A stretch of 48,846 bases of DNA from DAOUMU01 sp034409055. GTDB taxonomy: Bacteria > Chloroflexota > Anaerolineae > 4572-78 > J111. The translations under genes and the position numbers were made by a program. Below the pieces are notes generated by a model. It was not told the origin of the DNA and did not search any database. It saw nothing but the letters and a program-made list of their open reading frames with translations. Of the stretch, positions 10,301 through 18,281 are shown piece after piece (position 1 is the stretch's first letter; each line of letters begins with the position of its first letter). The DNA lies in assembly GCA_034409055.1 (NCBI GenBank), contig DAOUMU010000254.1:1-48846 (forward strand), written 5' to 3'.

Positions 10301-11637
10301 GCATCGCCGTGGATGATACCTACGCTTACCTCATTGATGATGTTGTCGGGCTGCGGGTCATAGATATCTCAAACCCCACCGCGCCGGTTGAGGTTGGCTT
10401 CTCGCCCATTCCGGGCTATCCCGAAGACCTGGCCGTGGCCAACGATGGCCTCGTGGCGGCCACCAGGAAGAGTGGACTTTTTCTCTTCCAGTTGACTCCG
10501 CCTGGCGAAACCTCGCCCTCGACAAGCATCCTTCAGCCAGTTCCCGCTCCAACGCCTACCCCTACCCCTGCGCCGACCACCCCGCCAACACCCCCCCCGA
10601 CCAACACGCCCATTCCTGCTCAAAGCAAGAATATTAATTTGGTGGGCCATTTTGAAAATAAGGTGGGGGCCATCTCGGTGCAGGGAGATTATGCTTACGC
10701 CGAAGTTGATGAAGCGCTGCTTGTGCTGGACATCTCTAATCGAGCCAGGCCGAGAGAAATCGGCCGAGTTGCGCTGCCTGGCAGAATTATAGAGCTGATT
10801 ATTGTTGATGATTACGCTTATGTCACCCATTCAAGGAGCTTGAGCGTAATCAGTCTAGCCGATTTAAGTAAGCCGGCCGAGGTTAGCCGTTACGAGTTGA
10901 AGTCATATTCTCTCTACACCACCATTGCCGGCCACTATGCTTATCTGGGTGACAATTCCGGCTTGTCTATTATCGACATTTCCAATCCCATTTCCCCCAG
11001 CCTGGCCGGTTTCTACCCCGAGCCATATCTTAAATACACCACCATTGTAGACGACTATGCTTTAACGCCCGGTCATTTCGGCTTGTTTATTATCGACATT
11101 TCCGATCCCATTTCTCCTAGCCTGATCGGCCGTTACAGCCATCCTTATGGTAACTCCGCCTATAAGGCGACCGTAGCTGGCGACTATGTCTATTTAGCCG
11201 ATTCGTACCACGGCCTGCAGACAATTGATATCTCCAACCCGGCCAAGTCTATCAGAGTTAAGGCCAATATCCGGCAGCAAGGGATTGTTGCCATCAGGGA
11301 GGATTACCTCTACGTTGCGGGCAGCGACGGCCTGCAAGTGCTGGACATCTCGAACCCTCCCGAAGCTGTTGAAATCAGCTCGATCGACGTTGGACCAAGA
11401 GCCAAACAGATCATCATTGAAGGCAACTACGCTTATGTCTTGCGAGAATGGCCTGACCAATTGCAGGTGATTGACATTTCCGATCCGACCACCCCCATCG
11501 AAGCCGGCTTCTATGCTACGCCGGAGAACGCTTATGATTTTATCCTGGTCGATGACTACATTTATGTCAACGACGGTGAGGAAGGGCTGTTCATCTTGCA
11601 ATTTACGGGGTCTACTTCAAACCCGACTGTCAATTAG
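7399..11637 (+). CDS. Exported LVIVD-repeat beta-propeller protein (paralogue 2)
   Basis: A 1412-residue tandem paralogue of the previous gene, very similar along its whole length at both DNA and protein level. The N-terminus MKLNLSFSKLYTPK is followed by a long hydrophobic helix (about 16-45), then LVIVD blades arranged 7 + 14, a Pro/Thr linker (about 1050-1073, PTPTPAP-like) and a final set of 8 blades ending in LFILQFTGS. AAGGAGGT lies about 11 bases before ATG 7399. It is expected to be exported; no anchor or sortase motif is seen at the C-terminus, which is intact and shows what paralogue 1 looked like before insertion. Its own odd feature is an in-frame duplication around 9286-9378. Function unknown. 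Confidence 0.88.
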   Translation: MKLNLSFSKLYTPKIGLLLGWAIVLISATLIALGLIAVLPPAPTMASLQSGAPPSPAHRVSGSLGLTQTTNLTTTQIPPIDPNVQNLELVGHFSATVKSFYVQQDYAYLATGEKGLQIIDVSDPTAPTLAGTYEISGALVSVVVTGTVAVALDDAGNMLLLDVSTPAAPVELGQLPDIGYQVVVADNYAYIPAGNNGLRIVDISRPSDPTEVGVYQAESVSRVAVAGDYAYLLADFSLKTINISNPKAPTEISSYPVSGSNPRLKVVEDRLYLSVQVVLDWVYVKIFDLSDPAAPILIETEPEMPVNVMEIFSQGSDIAAGDDKLYILDDWSGLRMIDVSNPARPIEIGFYKQDFEVFYGKVVVAGDYVYVTDPEDGLFIFKPQPVEPPKPDLSADLTGHFGGETNTVFVDDNYAYVGFGPEMAILDVSDPTTPRRIAYLVLAGKDESTVQAITVVEPYAYVADSYGLWVVDVSDPTQPFVVGHALISGGWNTDVTVVGQYAYLTQFWSSGESGSRDLGHGYFKVVDVSDPAQPFEVSTFKTSSGGSSNRGARAVQVIDNYAFVADSQEYGLRLFDISNPAEPIEVRNSRGATNIGAADFVLRDGYAYITNGSQGGFRVVMSPAPLNTIGIYASGRTGAVALIDGIYETPGYTGAVALIDNYAYFVEDPPLVDFEPEGDYGLRIVDISNPISPTATAFYTTATHITDLTIKDHHAYFTMQGTLRILDLSDPTEPVEIGAYQTPPSASKISVDDNQAYVVTGGRWWEDKELQVVDISNPAQPVTIERAATDLGPTTPVVDSYAYLIDDGDLRILDVSNPATLTQVGVYTSVTIMGEIVTRGDFAYLASNYRLAVLDLSDPTAPAQVYSYTLPPTDQYDLPAPDLALIDDYLYLVSASAGLRIFDISEPSQPVEVKTDQEIAGEHLVVDNDYAYVTTKGLQILDISDPASPVIVGATEVGLFGVRWSIKGIAVDDTYAYLIDDVVGLRVIDISNPTAPVEVGFSPIPGYPEDLAVANDGLVAATRKSGLFLFQLTPPGETSPSTSILQPVPAPTPTPTPAPTTPPTPPPTNTPIPAQSKNINLVGHFENKVGAISVQGDYAYAEVDEALLVLDISNRARPREIGRVALPGRIIELIIVDDYAYVTHSRSLSVISLADLSKPAEVSRYELKSYSLYTTIAGHYAYLGDNSGLSIIDISNPISPSLAGFYPEPYLKYTTIVDDYALTPGHFGLFIIDISDPISPSLIGRYSHPYGNSAYKATVAGDYVYLADSYHGLQTIDISNPAKSIRVKANIRQQGIVAIREDYLYVAGSDGLQVLDISNPPEAVEISSIDVGPRAKQIIIEGNYAYVLREWPDQLQVIDISDPTTPIEAGFYATPENAYDFILVDDYIYVNDGEEGLFILQFTGSTSNPTVN
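9286..9378 (+). repeat. In-frame tandem duplication inside LVIVD paralogue 2
   Basis: Units 9286-9330 (45 bp) and 9331-9378 (48 bp) both run from GGCATTTATG to CACCGGGGCTGTGGCCTTGA and beyond, duplicating a TGAVALID loop. The other two paralogues have one unit, so the duplication is recent and specific to this gene. Confidence 0.75.
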
Positions 11638-11867
11638 GTTAGGGAATGTCTGGTTCATCCCTTTCCACCTTTGCTTGCTTGGGGGGATGATGCTTTTAGC
11701 CGAACCATCTCGGCAGTTGGACTTGATGAGGCTTACCAGCTTAGTCTCATCGCTCCAACATCAATCTCTGGTGCCAGCGCAAATTTCGCGCTGGCCGCAA
11801 TTCAGGCTCTTCTCGCCTTCACACGCTGACATAAGAGGATTTTCGTACATCATCGGGAGGTGTTCCA
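11638..11867 (+). other. Gap before the WD40 fusion gene, possible coding remnant
   Basis: Continuing the frame of the preceding gene past its stop gives an open stretch to TGA 11827-11829 with protein-like composition (GDDAFSRTISAVGLDEAYQL, then SLIAPTSISGASANFALAAI). It has no start with a ribosome-binding site and I do not recognise it. It may be what is left of the gene to which the following membrane/coiled-coil/WD40 module once belonged. The last bases hold the GGGAGGT site of the next gene. Confidence 0.3.
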
Positions 11868-14800
11868 ATGGATACAAGACCAACCAATGCTGTTGAGGCC
11901 GAAGCAGCGCAGCACCGTCGCAACCGCCGGCTAACCATCGGCCTTGCCGCCGCGGTGGCGGCCGTAATTATTGGCTTGTTGGTCACCGGCTTCTGGCGGC
12001 AAAGTCAAAATGCGACGGAACAAGCCAACCTGCGTTCTGCCGCTGAGACTGAAGCAGCCCGGGCCGAGCGCCAGGCCGAAATTGCCCAAGACAAAGCCGA
12101 TAAAGCCGCCACGGCCCAGGCAGAAGCCGAGGCGGAGGCCGTCCGCGCGGAGCAGGAAAAACAACGGGCCGATCAACAAACCCAGGCCGCCATTGCCGCC
12201 CAACAAACCGCCGAAGCCGAACGGGCCGAAGCTGTGCGGCAGGCCGAAATCGCTGTATCTCGCCTGTTGGCGGCGCAATCCGCCGTTGAATTGAATAAAA
12301 ACAACCCCGAACTGGCCTTGCTGTTAAGCCTGGAAGCTCTCAGTACCACAGAGACCCTGGAAGCTTTTGAGGCGGTTTATAATGCGCGGGCCAATAACCA
12401 CGCCCGGCGCACCTTTTATGGCCACACCGATCGGGTCTTGCAGGCGAGTTGGAGCCAGAATGAAAGCCGGGTGCTGACCAGAAGCGATGATGGCACCGCC
12501 CGCATTTGGGATGCCGAGAGCGGGGCCGAACTGGTGCGCCTGGTGGGCCGCCACACCGATGTGGTCAGGCAGGCGAGTTGGAGCCAGGATGAGAGCCGGG
12601 TGCTGACCTGTAGCGATGATGGCACCGCCCGCATCTGGGATGCTGAGAGCGGGGCCGAACTGGTGCGCCTGGTGGGCCACACCGGTGGGGTCGGCGCGAG
12701 TTGGAGCCAGGATGAGAGCCGGGTGCTGACCAGCAGCGAAGATGGCACCGTCCGCATTTGGGATGCCGAGAGTGGGGTCGAACTGGTGCGACTGGCGGGC
12801 CACACCACCGGTTGGGTCAGCGCGAGTTGGAGCCAGGATGAAAGCCGGGTGCTGACCAGAGGCTATGATGGCACCGCCCGTATTTGGGATGTCAAGAGCA
12901 GAGCCGAACTGGTGCGGCTGGTGGGCCACACCAGATGGGTCAGTCAGGCGAGTTGGAGCCAGGATGGAAGCCGGGTGCTGACCAGCAGCGAAGATGGCAC
13001 CGCCGGCATCTGGGATGCCGAGAGCGGGGCCGATCTGGTGCGGCTGGTGGGCGGGGGCTGTCAGGCGAGTTGGAGTCAGGATGAAAGCCGGGTGCTGACC
13101 AGCAACATCTATGATGGCACCGTCCGCATTTGGGATGCCGAGAGCGGGGCCGAACTGGTGCGGCTGGCGGGCCACACCAAGGGGGTCAGTCAGGCGAGTT
13201 GGAGTCAGGATGAAAGCCGGGTGCTGACCGGCAGCCGTGATGGCACCGTCCGCATTTGGGATGCCGAGAGCGGGGCCGAACTGGTGCGCCTGGAGGGCCA
13301 CACCGGTTGGATCAACCAGGCGAGTTGGAGCCAGGATGGAAGCCGGGTGCTGACCAGCAGCGCTGATGGCACCGCCCGCATCTGGGATGTCGAGAGCGGG
13401 GCTGAACTGGTGCGGCTGGAGGGCCACACCGATGAGGTCTTGCAGGCGAGTTGGAGCCAGGATGGAAGCCGGGTGCTGACCGGCAGCGCTGATGGCACCG
13501 CCCGCATCTGGGATGCCGAGAGCGGAGCCGAACTGGTGCGGCTGGTGGGCCACACCGGTTGGGTCGGCGCGAGTTGGAGCCAGGATGAGAGCCGGGTGCT
13601 GACCACCAGCAACCGTGATGGCACCGTCCGCATTTGGGATGCCGAGAGCGGAGCCGAACTGGTGCGCCTGGCGGGCCACACCAAAGGGGTCAGCGTGAGT
13701 TGGAGTCAGGATGGAAGCCGGGTGCTGGTTGTCGACAGTAAAGCTGGCATCGTTCGCATTTGGGCGGTGGATTCCCTATTACTAAAAGAGACCACCTGTC
13801 AACAAACTCCCCGCAATATGACCTGGGAGGAATGGCGGCTTAATATGGCTGGCCCCTACCGGCCCACTTGTTCCAACGCCCCCATCCCGCCGGATGCCAT
13901 TGAAGGTATTGTGGAGAATGAAGTAAAGCCCCGGGCAGAACAAGGCCAATTTGAAGCCGCCGCGGCCCGGCTGACGGAACTGTTGGGGTGGTTGGCAGAA
14001 AATCACCAGTACAACATTTTCGGTGCGCCGCTTGCGGAAAAGCTTGAAGCGTTACGGGAGCGTGGCGCTCCACCTTCGCCGCCGGATCAAGTAAGCGGCT
14101 CATTGGATTTGACCCAGACCACCAGCCTGACCCCGACTCAAATCCCACCCCTCGACCCCAACGGCCAAAACATCGAACTGGTGGGGCATTTCAGCGCCAC
14201 GGTCAAGTCATTCTCTGTGCAGCAGGATTACGCCTACCTGGCCGCCGACAAGGAGGGTTTGCAGATTGTTGACATTTCAGACCCGACGGCGCCGACTCTG
14301 GTTGGCGCTTACGAGATTAGAGGCGCTCTTGTACGCGCGGCCGTCAGCGGCACAGTAGCCGTGGCCCTGGACAACGCTGGCAAGATACTGCTGTTCGATG
14401 TGTCCACGCCCACCGCGCCGGTTGAGTGGGGACAGTATACCCTGCCGGAGCCAGGGAACCAGGTGGTGATCGCTGGCGACTATGCCTATATTCCCGCCGG
14501 GGATAGCGGGTTACATATTATTGATATTTCAACCCCAGGTACTCCCACCGAAGTCGGGGTCTATCAAACAAAGGGGGCTGCTCACGTGGCCGTAGCGGGT
14601 GATTATGCCTATTTGAGTGCCAATGACCTGTTACACATTATCAATATTTCAAATCCCGGTGCGCCCACTGCTATTCGTTCATACCGTCCCCTGGGGGGGG
14701 GCGGCGCTCGTGCCCTGGTGATTGAGGATGACCGCCTCTACCTGACCATCCAGGTGGTCATCGGGCCGAGCAATGCGAGGACTTATATCAAAATCTTTGA

Positions 14801-17123
14801 CCTATCCGACCCTACGGTTCCAATTCCCATCGAGTCTGAGCTACCACTGGATGCCTTGGAAGTCGGGTATAGTCCCAATCTGGCTGTCAAGGATGATAAA
14901 ATCTACATTCCCAGCGGACTGCGGATGATTGATGTCTCCGATCCGAGCAGACCCATCGAGACCGGTTTTTACAGGCAGGGGGGGGATACGATCATCGCCG
15001 CAAACGACTACGTTTACCTTGCTGACTCGGAAAAGGGGCTGTACATTTTCAAACCCCAGCCCGTTGACATTCCCCAGCCCAGTCTGAACGTCGACCTGAT
15101 CGGTCACTTTGGCGGTGCATCGAACACTGTCCTGGTGCAAGGTGATTACGCCTACGTAGGCTTTGGCCCGGAAATGGCCATCCTGGACGTTTCCAACCCC
15201 ACCGCGCCCCGCCGTATCGGTTACCTGGTCTTGCCTGGTCAAGACGAAAATGAGGTGAATGCGATTACTGTGGTTGGCTCTTATGCTTATGTGGCCGACG
15301 ACAACGACTTGTGGGTGGTGGATGTGTCAGAGCCTACTACGCCCTTTGTGGTCGGATACATGTCGTGTCAATACGGCGTCATCACAGACGTGAGCGTTGG
15401 GGGCCAGTACGCTTATCTCACCATATATTCGAGTGGCGGGCGTGGCAGCAGCGCCTATGGTCGCGGCTACTTCAAAGTGGTGGACGTGTCGGACCCCGCT
15501 CATCTCTTTGAAGTGAGCACCTTCGAAACTTCAAAGGGCGGTAGCTCGGACAGGGGGGCCAGGGCCGTGCAGGTCATTGATAACACCGCCTACGTCGCTG
15601 ACTCCCAGGAGTATGGCCTGCGCCTGTTTGATATTTCAAATCCCGCCGAGCCTGTTGAAGTAAGAAATTCACGGGGGCTACTGGCTGACAGAGCTGAAGA
15701 TTTTGTTTTGCGGGACACTTACGCCTACCTTACCAACGGTTCCTGGGGCGGCTTTCAGGTGATTGAGGTGTCACCCGCTACCCTAAAAAGTATTGGCGTT
15801 TATGAAACCCCGGGGGACACCGGGGCTGTGGCCTTGAGCGATAATTATGCCTATTTTGCTGAAGATGCATCGCTGGTTGACTCTAAACCGGTGAGCGACT
15901 ATGGCTTGCGGATTCTGGATATTTCCAAGCCCATCAACCCCACCGCCGCCGGCTTCTATACCACCACTGCCCATATCACCGATTTGACCATCAAAGACGA
16001 TTACGCCTACTTCACCATGCAAGGGTCGCTGCACGTTTTGGACCTGTCCAACCCGACCCACCCCGTTGAAATTGTCGCTTACCAGACCCCACCATCGGCT
16101 TCAAAAATAAGTGTAGACGACAATCACGCCTACGTTGTTGTCACCGGCCATTGGTGGGAAGACAAGGAATTGCAGATGATTGATATTTCAAACCCGGTTG
16201 AGCCGGTGACAATAGAACGCGCAGCCACAGATTTGGGACCGACCACACCGGTGGTCAATGGTTATGCTTATTCTATTGATAATGGCGACCTCCGTATTCT
16301 GGACGTTTCAAACCCGGCCACCCTGACCCAGGTTGGCGTTTACCCCACCTCCTCGGCGATTGTGAACGAGATCGTAACCAGGGGCAATTTCGCCTACCTG
16401 ACCATCCGCCGTCATTCTCTTAACAATTGGCAACTGGCGGTCCTGGATCTATCAAACCCCACCAGGCCGAGGCAAGTGGACAGTTATATCCTCTCTCCTG
16501 GTCAAGACACTCTCGATCTGCCGTCGCCAGATCTGGCCCTCATAGATGACTATCTTTATCTGTTTAGCGCCGATGCCGGGCTGCGCATCTTTGACATTTC
16601 TGAACCCTCGCAACTGGTTGAGGTCAAAATCGACCAGGGAATTACCGGGGAACACCTGGCGCTAGGCAACGGCTATGCTTATGTAGTTGGCAGGGGGCTG
16701 CAAAGCCTGGGGATCTCTGACCCGGCCACCCCGGTTCTGCAAATCCTGGATATCTCTGACCCGGCCAACCCGGTGATGGTGGGCACTACAAAAATGGGTC
16801 TATTTGGCATCAGGTGGTCTATCTGGGAGATTGCCGTGGATGATAACTACGCCTATCTCATCGATGACGTCGTCGGGCTGCGGGTCATAGATATTTCAAA
16901 CCCCACCGCGCCAATTGAGGTTGGGTTCTCGCCCATCTCGGGCATTCCCGCAGACCTGGCCGTGACCGACGATCATATCTGGGTGGCGACAGAGGAAAGT
17001 GGACTGTTCCCCTTCCAACTAACCCCGGCCGATGAAACATCGCCGTCCCCCAATATCCTGCAGCCGCTTCCCCCCACCACACCTGCGGCTGTACTGACGC
17101 CAACCGTTTCGGCAGCGCCCTAA
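11868..17123 (+). CDS. Membrane-anchored coiled coil - WD40 - LVIVD propeller fusion (paralogue 3)
   Basis: A 1751-residue chimera. Residues 22-43 form one membrane helix; 45-135 an Ala/Glu/Gln-rich coiled coil; about 131-158 a helix SRLLAAQSAV...PELALLLSLEAL; 185-635 eleven WD40 repeats (GHT..V..ASWSQDESRVLT..DGT.RIWD); 636-735 the segment TCQQTPRNMTWEEWRL; and about 765 onward LVIVD blades homologous to paralogues 1 and 2. The membrane/coiled-coil/WD40/RNMTWEEW order is the usual C-terminal half of nSTAND NTPase proteins, but no NTPase is present. From GAPPSP onward it follows paralogue 2, marking the fusion point. The start ATG has GGGAGGT 7 bases upstream. The last propeller module is missing; see 17124-17206. 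Likely a surface or sensor scaffold; function unknown. Confidence 0.85.
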   Translation: MDTRPTNAVEAEAAQHRRNRRLTIGLAAAVAAVIIGLLVTGFWRQSQNATEQANLRSAAETEAARAERQAEIAQDKADKAATAQAEAEAEAVRAEQEKQRADQQTQAAIAAQQTAEAERAEAVRQAEIAVSRLLAAQSAVELNKNNPELALLLSLEALSTTETLEAFEAVYNARANNHARRTFYGHTDRVLQASWSQNESRVLTRSDDGTARIWDAESGAELVRLVGRHTDVVRQASWSQDESRVLTCSDDGTARIWDAESGAELVRLVGHTGGVGASWSQDESRVLTSSEDGTVRIWDAESGVELVRLAGHTTGWVSASWSQDESRVLTRGYDGTARIWDVKSRAELVRLVGHTRWVSQASWSQDGSRVLTSSEDGTAGIWDAESGADLVRLVGGGCQASWSQDESRVLTSNIYDGTVRIWDAESGAELVRLAGHTKGVSQASWSQDESRVLTGSRDGTVRIWDAESGAELVRLEGHTGWINQASWSQDGSRVLTSSADGTARIWDVESGAELVRLEGHTDEVLQASWSQDGSRVLTGSADGTARIWDAESGAELVRLVGHTGWVGASWSQDESRVLTTSNRDGTVRIWDAESGAELVRLAGHTKGVSVSWSQDGSRVLVVDSKAGIVRIWAVDSLLLKETTCQQTPRNMTWEEWRLNMAGPYRPTCSNAPIPPDAIEGIVENEVKPRAEQGQFEAAAARLTELLGWLAENHQYNIFGAPLAEKLEALRERGAPPSPPDQVSGSLDLTQTTSLTPTQIPPLDPNGQNIELVGHFSATVKSFSVQQDYAYLAADKEGLQIVDISDPTAPTLVGAYEIRGALVRAAVSGTVAVALDNAGKILLFDVSTPTAPVEWGQYTLPEPGNQVVIAGDYAYIPAGDSGLHIIDISTPGTPTEVGVYQTKGAAHVAVAGDYAYLSANDLLHIINISNPGAPTAIRSYRPLGGGGARALVIEDDRLYLTIQVVIGPSNARTYIKIFDLSDPTVPIPIESELPLDALEVGYSPNLAVKDDKIYIPSGLRMIDVSDPSRPIETGFYRQGGDTIIAANDYVYLADSEKGLYIFKPQPVDIPQPSLNVDLIGHFGGASNTVLVQGDYAYVGFGPEMAILDVSNPTAPRRIGYLVLPGQDENEVNAITVVGSYAYVADDNDLWVVDVSEPTTPFVVGYMSCQYGVITDVSVGGQYAYLTIYSSGGRGSSAYGRGYFKVVDVSDPAHLFEVSTFETSKGGSSDRGARAVQVIDNTAYVADSQEYGLRLFDISNPAEPVEVRNSRGLLADRAEDFVLRDTYAYLTNGSWGGFQVIEVSPATLKSIGVYETPGDTGAVALSDNYAYFAEDASLVDSKPVSDYGLRILDISKPINPTAAGFYTTTAHITDLTIKDDYAYFTMQGSLHVLDLSNPTHPVEIVAYQTPPSASKISVDDNHAYVVVTGHWWEDKELQMIDISNPVEPVTIERAATDLGPTTPVVNGYAYSIDNGDLRILDVSNPATLTQVGVYPTSSAIVNEIVTRGNFAYLTIRRHSLNNWQLAVLDLSNPTRPRQVDSYILSPGQDTLDLPSPDLALIDDYLYLFSADAGLRIFDISEPSQLVEVKIDQGITGEHLALGNGYAYVVGRGLQSLGISDPATPVLQILDISDPANPVMVGTTKMGLFGIRWSIWEIAVDDNYAYLIDDVVGLRVIDISNPTAPIEVGFSPISGIPADLAVTDDHIWVATEESGLFPFQLTPADETSPSPNILQPLPPTTPAAVLTPTVSAAP
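12420..13773 (+). repeat. Eleven near-identical WD40-coding DNA repeats
   Basis: Units of about 120-129 bp share long words such as GCGAGTTGGAGCCAGGATGA and GGGATGCCGAGAGCGG. Unit 6 lacks the GHTxxV strand and reads GGGCQASWSQ. The very low divergence, with variation confined to a few positions per blade, indicates recent amplification or homogenisation by recombination. Confidence 0.9.
16698..16775 (+). repeat. 39-bp in-frame tandem duplication in LVIVD paralogue 3
   Basis: 16698-16736 and 16737-16775 are near-identical units encoding LQSLGISDPATPV and LQILDISDPANPV. Paralogues 1 and 2 carry one unit. It adds 13 residues to one blade. Confidence 0.8.
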
Positions 17124-17206
17124 AAAAACTAGCACGCCCGTTCCCGTTCAAAGCAAGAATATCAATTTCATCTTGCAATTTGCGGAGCTTACTTCAAAGC
17201 ACAAAT
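17124..17206 (+). pseudogene. Scar of the deleted C-terminal propeller of paralogue 3
   Basis: After the TAA at 17121-17123 the sequence still resembles the linker of paralogue 2 (GCTCAAAGCAAGAATATTAA at 10618-10637 against GTTCAAAGCAAGAATATCAA) up to AATTT at 17168. It then jumps directly to CATCTTGCAATTT...ACTTCAAA, which matches 11592-11620, the end of paralogue 2. By comparison with paralogue 2 the missing piece is 951 bp (317 codons), the whole 8-blade module. Confidence 0.8.
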
Positions 17207-17221
17207 GAGAGGAAAATAACG

Positions 17222-18124
17222 ATGCCCAGTCTGCAAAGTCGCTTCTTTTACTTGATTATGAAGCACGTAGTGGGGCCGAAATTTAAGCGCAGCCGGTCGA
17301 TTCCCGAGTGGCGAAATATGACGGATGGGGCCATTAAGTACCAAAAGATACCGGCCGGTACAGAAATCTGGCCAGTCCTGGTCAATGGCACCACTGCCGA
17401 ATGGGTCCGCGCGCCCAAAGCCCAAACGGATAAGGCGATCCTCTATCTACATGGCGGCGCTTTTGTCATGGGCTCTCCAGCCACACACAGAGAGTTTGCC
17501 GCTCTACTGTCTGCCACAACCAAGACCATCGTTCTCGTTTTAGATTATCGTCTTGCCTCTGAATATCCCTTTCCGGCCGCTATGCAAGACGCAATTGCTG
17601 CATATCGTTGGTTGCTAGATAAAGGATACCCGGCAAAACGTCTGGTGATTGGCGGAGACTCAGCGGGAGGCGGTCTGACGCTGCAAACCCTGATTGCCCT
17701 AAGAGACGAAGGAAAGCCTCTGCCGGCCGCAGCATTTTTCCTTTCACCGCCAACGGATTGGGTGCGTTTCGATGGTGAATCTTATTCAACTCGGGCCGGC
17801 GTCGATCCTTTTATCACCCCGGAGATGTGCAGATTTTCAGCGTCACTCTATGTAGGCGACAACGATCCGGAAACGCCGTTGTTATGTCCCGTCAATATGG
17901 ACCTGTCCGGCTTGCCACCACTTTGTATTCACGTTGGCGACTATGAAATCCTCTTGAGCGACTCCGTTCGTCTGGCTGAGCGGGCACGGGCTGCCAAGGT
18001 CGAAGTTGAATTTAAGATATGGCCGGGCATGTGGCACGTATTCCAATTGATGGCCAGAACTGTTCCAGAAGCACGCCAATCGATAGATGAAATTGGCCGA
18101 TTTATCGTGAATCACGTTGGTTAG
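17222..18124 (+). CDS. Alpha/beta hydrolase, hormone-sensitive-lipase (family IV) type
   Basis: A 300-residue carboxylesterase-like protein. LYLHGGAFVMGSP carries the HGG oxyanion motif of the HSL family, GGDSAGGGL holds the nucleophile Ser, HVGDYEILLSDS the acidic residue and GMWHVFQ the catalytic His, all in family order. Members hydrolyse short-chain esters or acyl groups and are usually cytosolic; the substrate is unknown. ATG 17222 is preferred over an upstream TTG because AGAGGAAAA precedes it at a suitable distance. The gene begins just after the scar of the preceding LVIVD gene on the same strand. Confidence 0.88.
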   Translation: MPSLQSRFFYLIMKHVVGPKFKRSRSIPEWRNMTDGAIKYQKIPAGTEIWPVLVNGTTAEWVRAPKAQTDKAILYLHGGAFVMGSPATHREFAALLSATTKTIVLVLDYRLASEYPFPAAMQDAIAAYRWLLDKGYPAKRLVIGGDSAGGGLTLQTLIALRDEGKPLPAAAFFLSPPTDWVRFDGESYSTRAGVDPFITPEMCRFSASLYVGDNDPETPLLCPVNMDLSGLPPLCIHVGDYEILLSDSVRLAERARAAKVEVEFKIWPGMWHVFQLMARTVPEARQSIDEIGRFIVNHVG

Positions 18125-18281
18125 AGGGCACCACAGGAAAGGACGATAAGTATTGGAAAAGCTCTCTATTGAAGGCGCAAAAGTTTCAGCCCATCATGGA
18201 TGCTGTGGACAAGATGATTATGTGCAGAAGTTGGGTTAGATAGCCTCTGGTAACCCTATTTAGACACAGAGGGAATGCCCG

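Noticed and set aside
12324..13679. 451-codon open frame on the minus strand
   Set aside because: It is the antisense of the WD40 repeats. The repeated codon pattern keeps the frame open; its translation is a low-quality periodic sequence with no start signal.
18153..18239. 28-codon TTG-initiated frame with a GGA-rich leader after the esterase gene
   Set aside because: Too short to support without conservation evidence; the HHGCCG motif is odd but not diagnostic.
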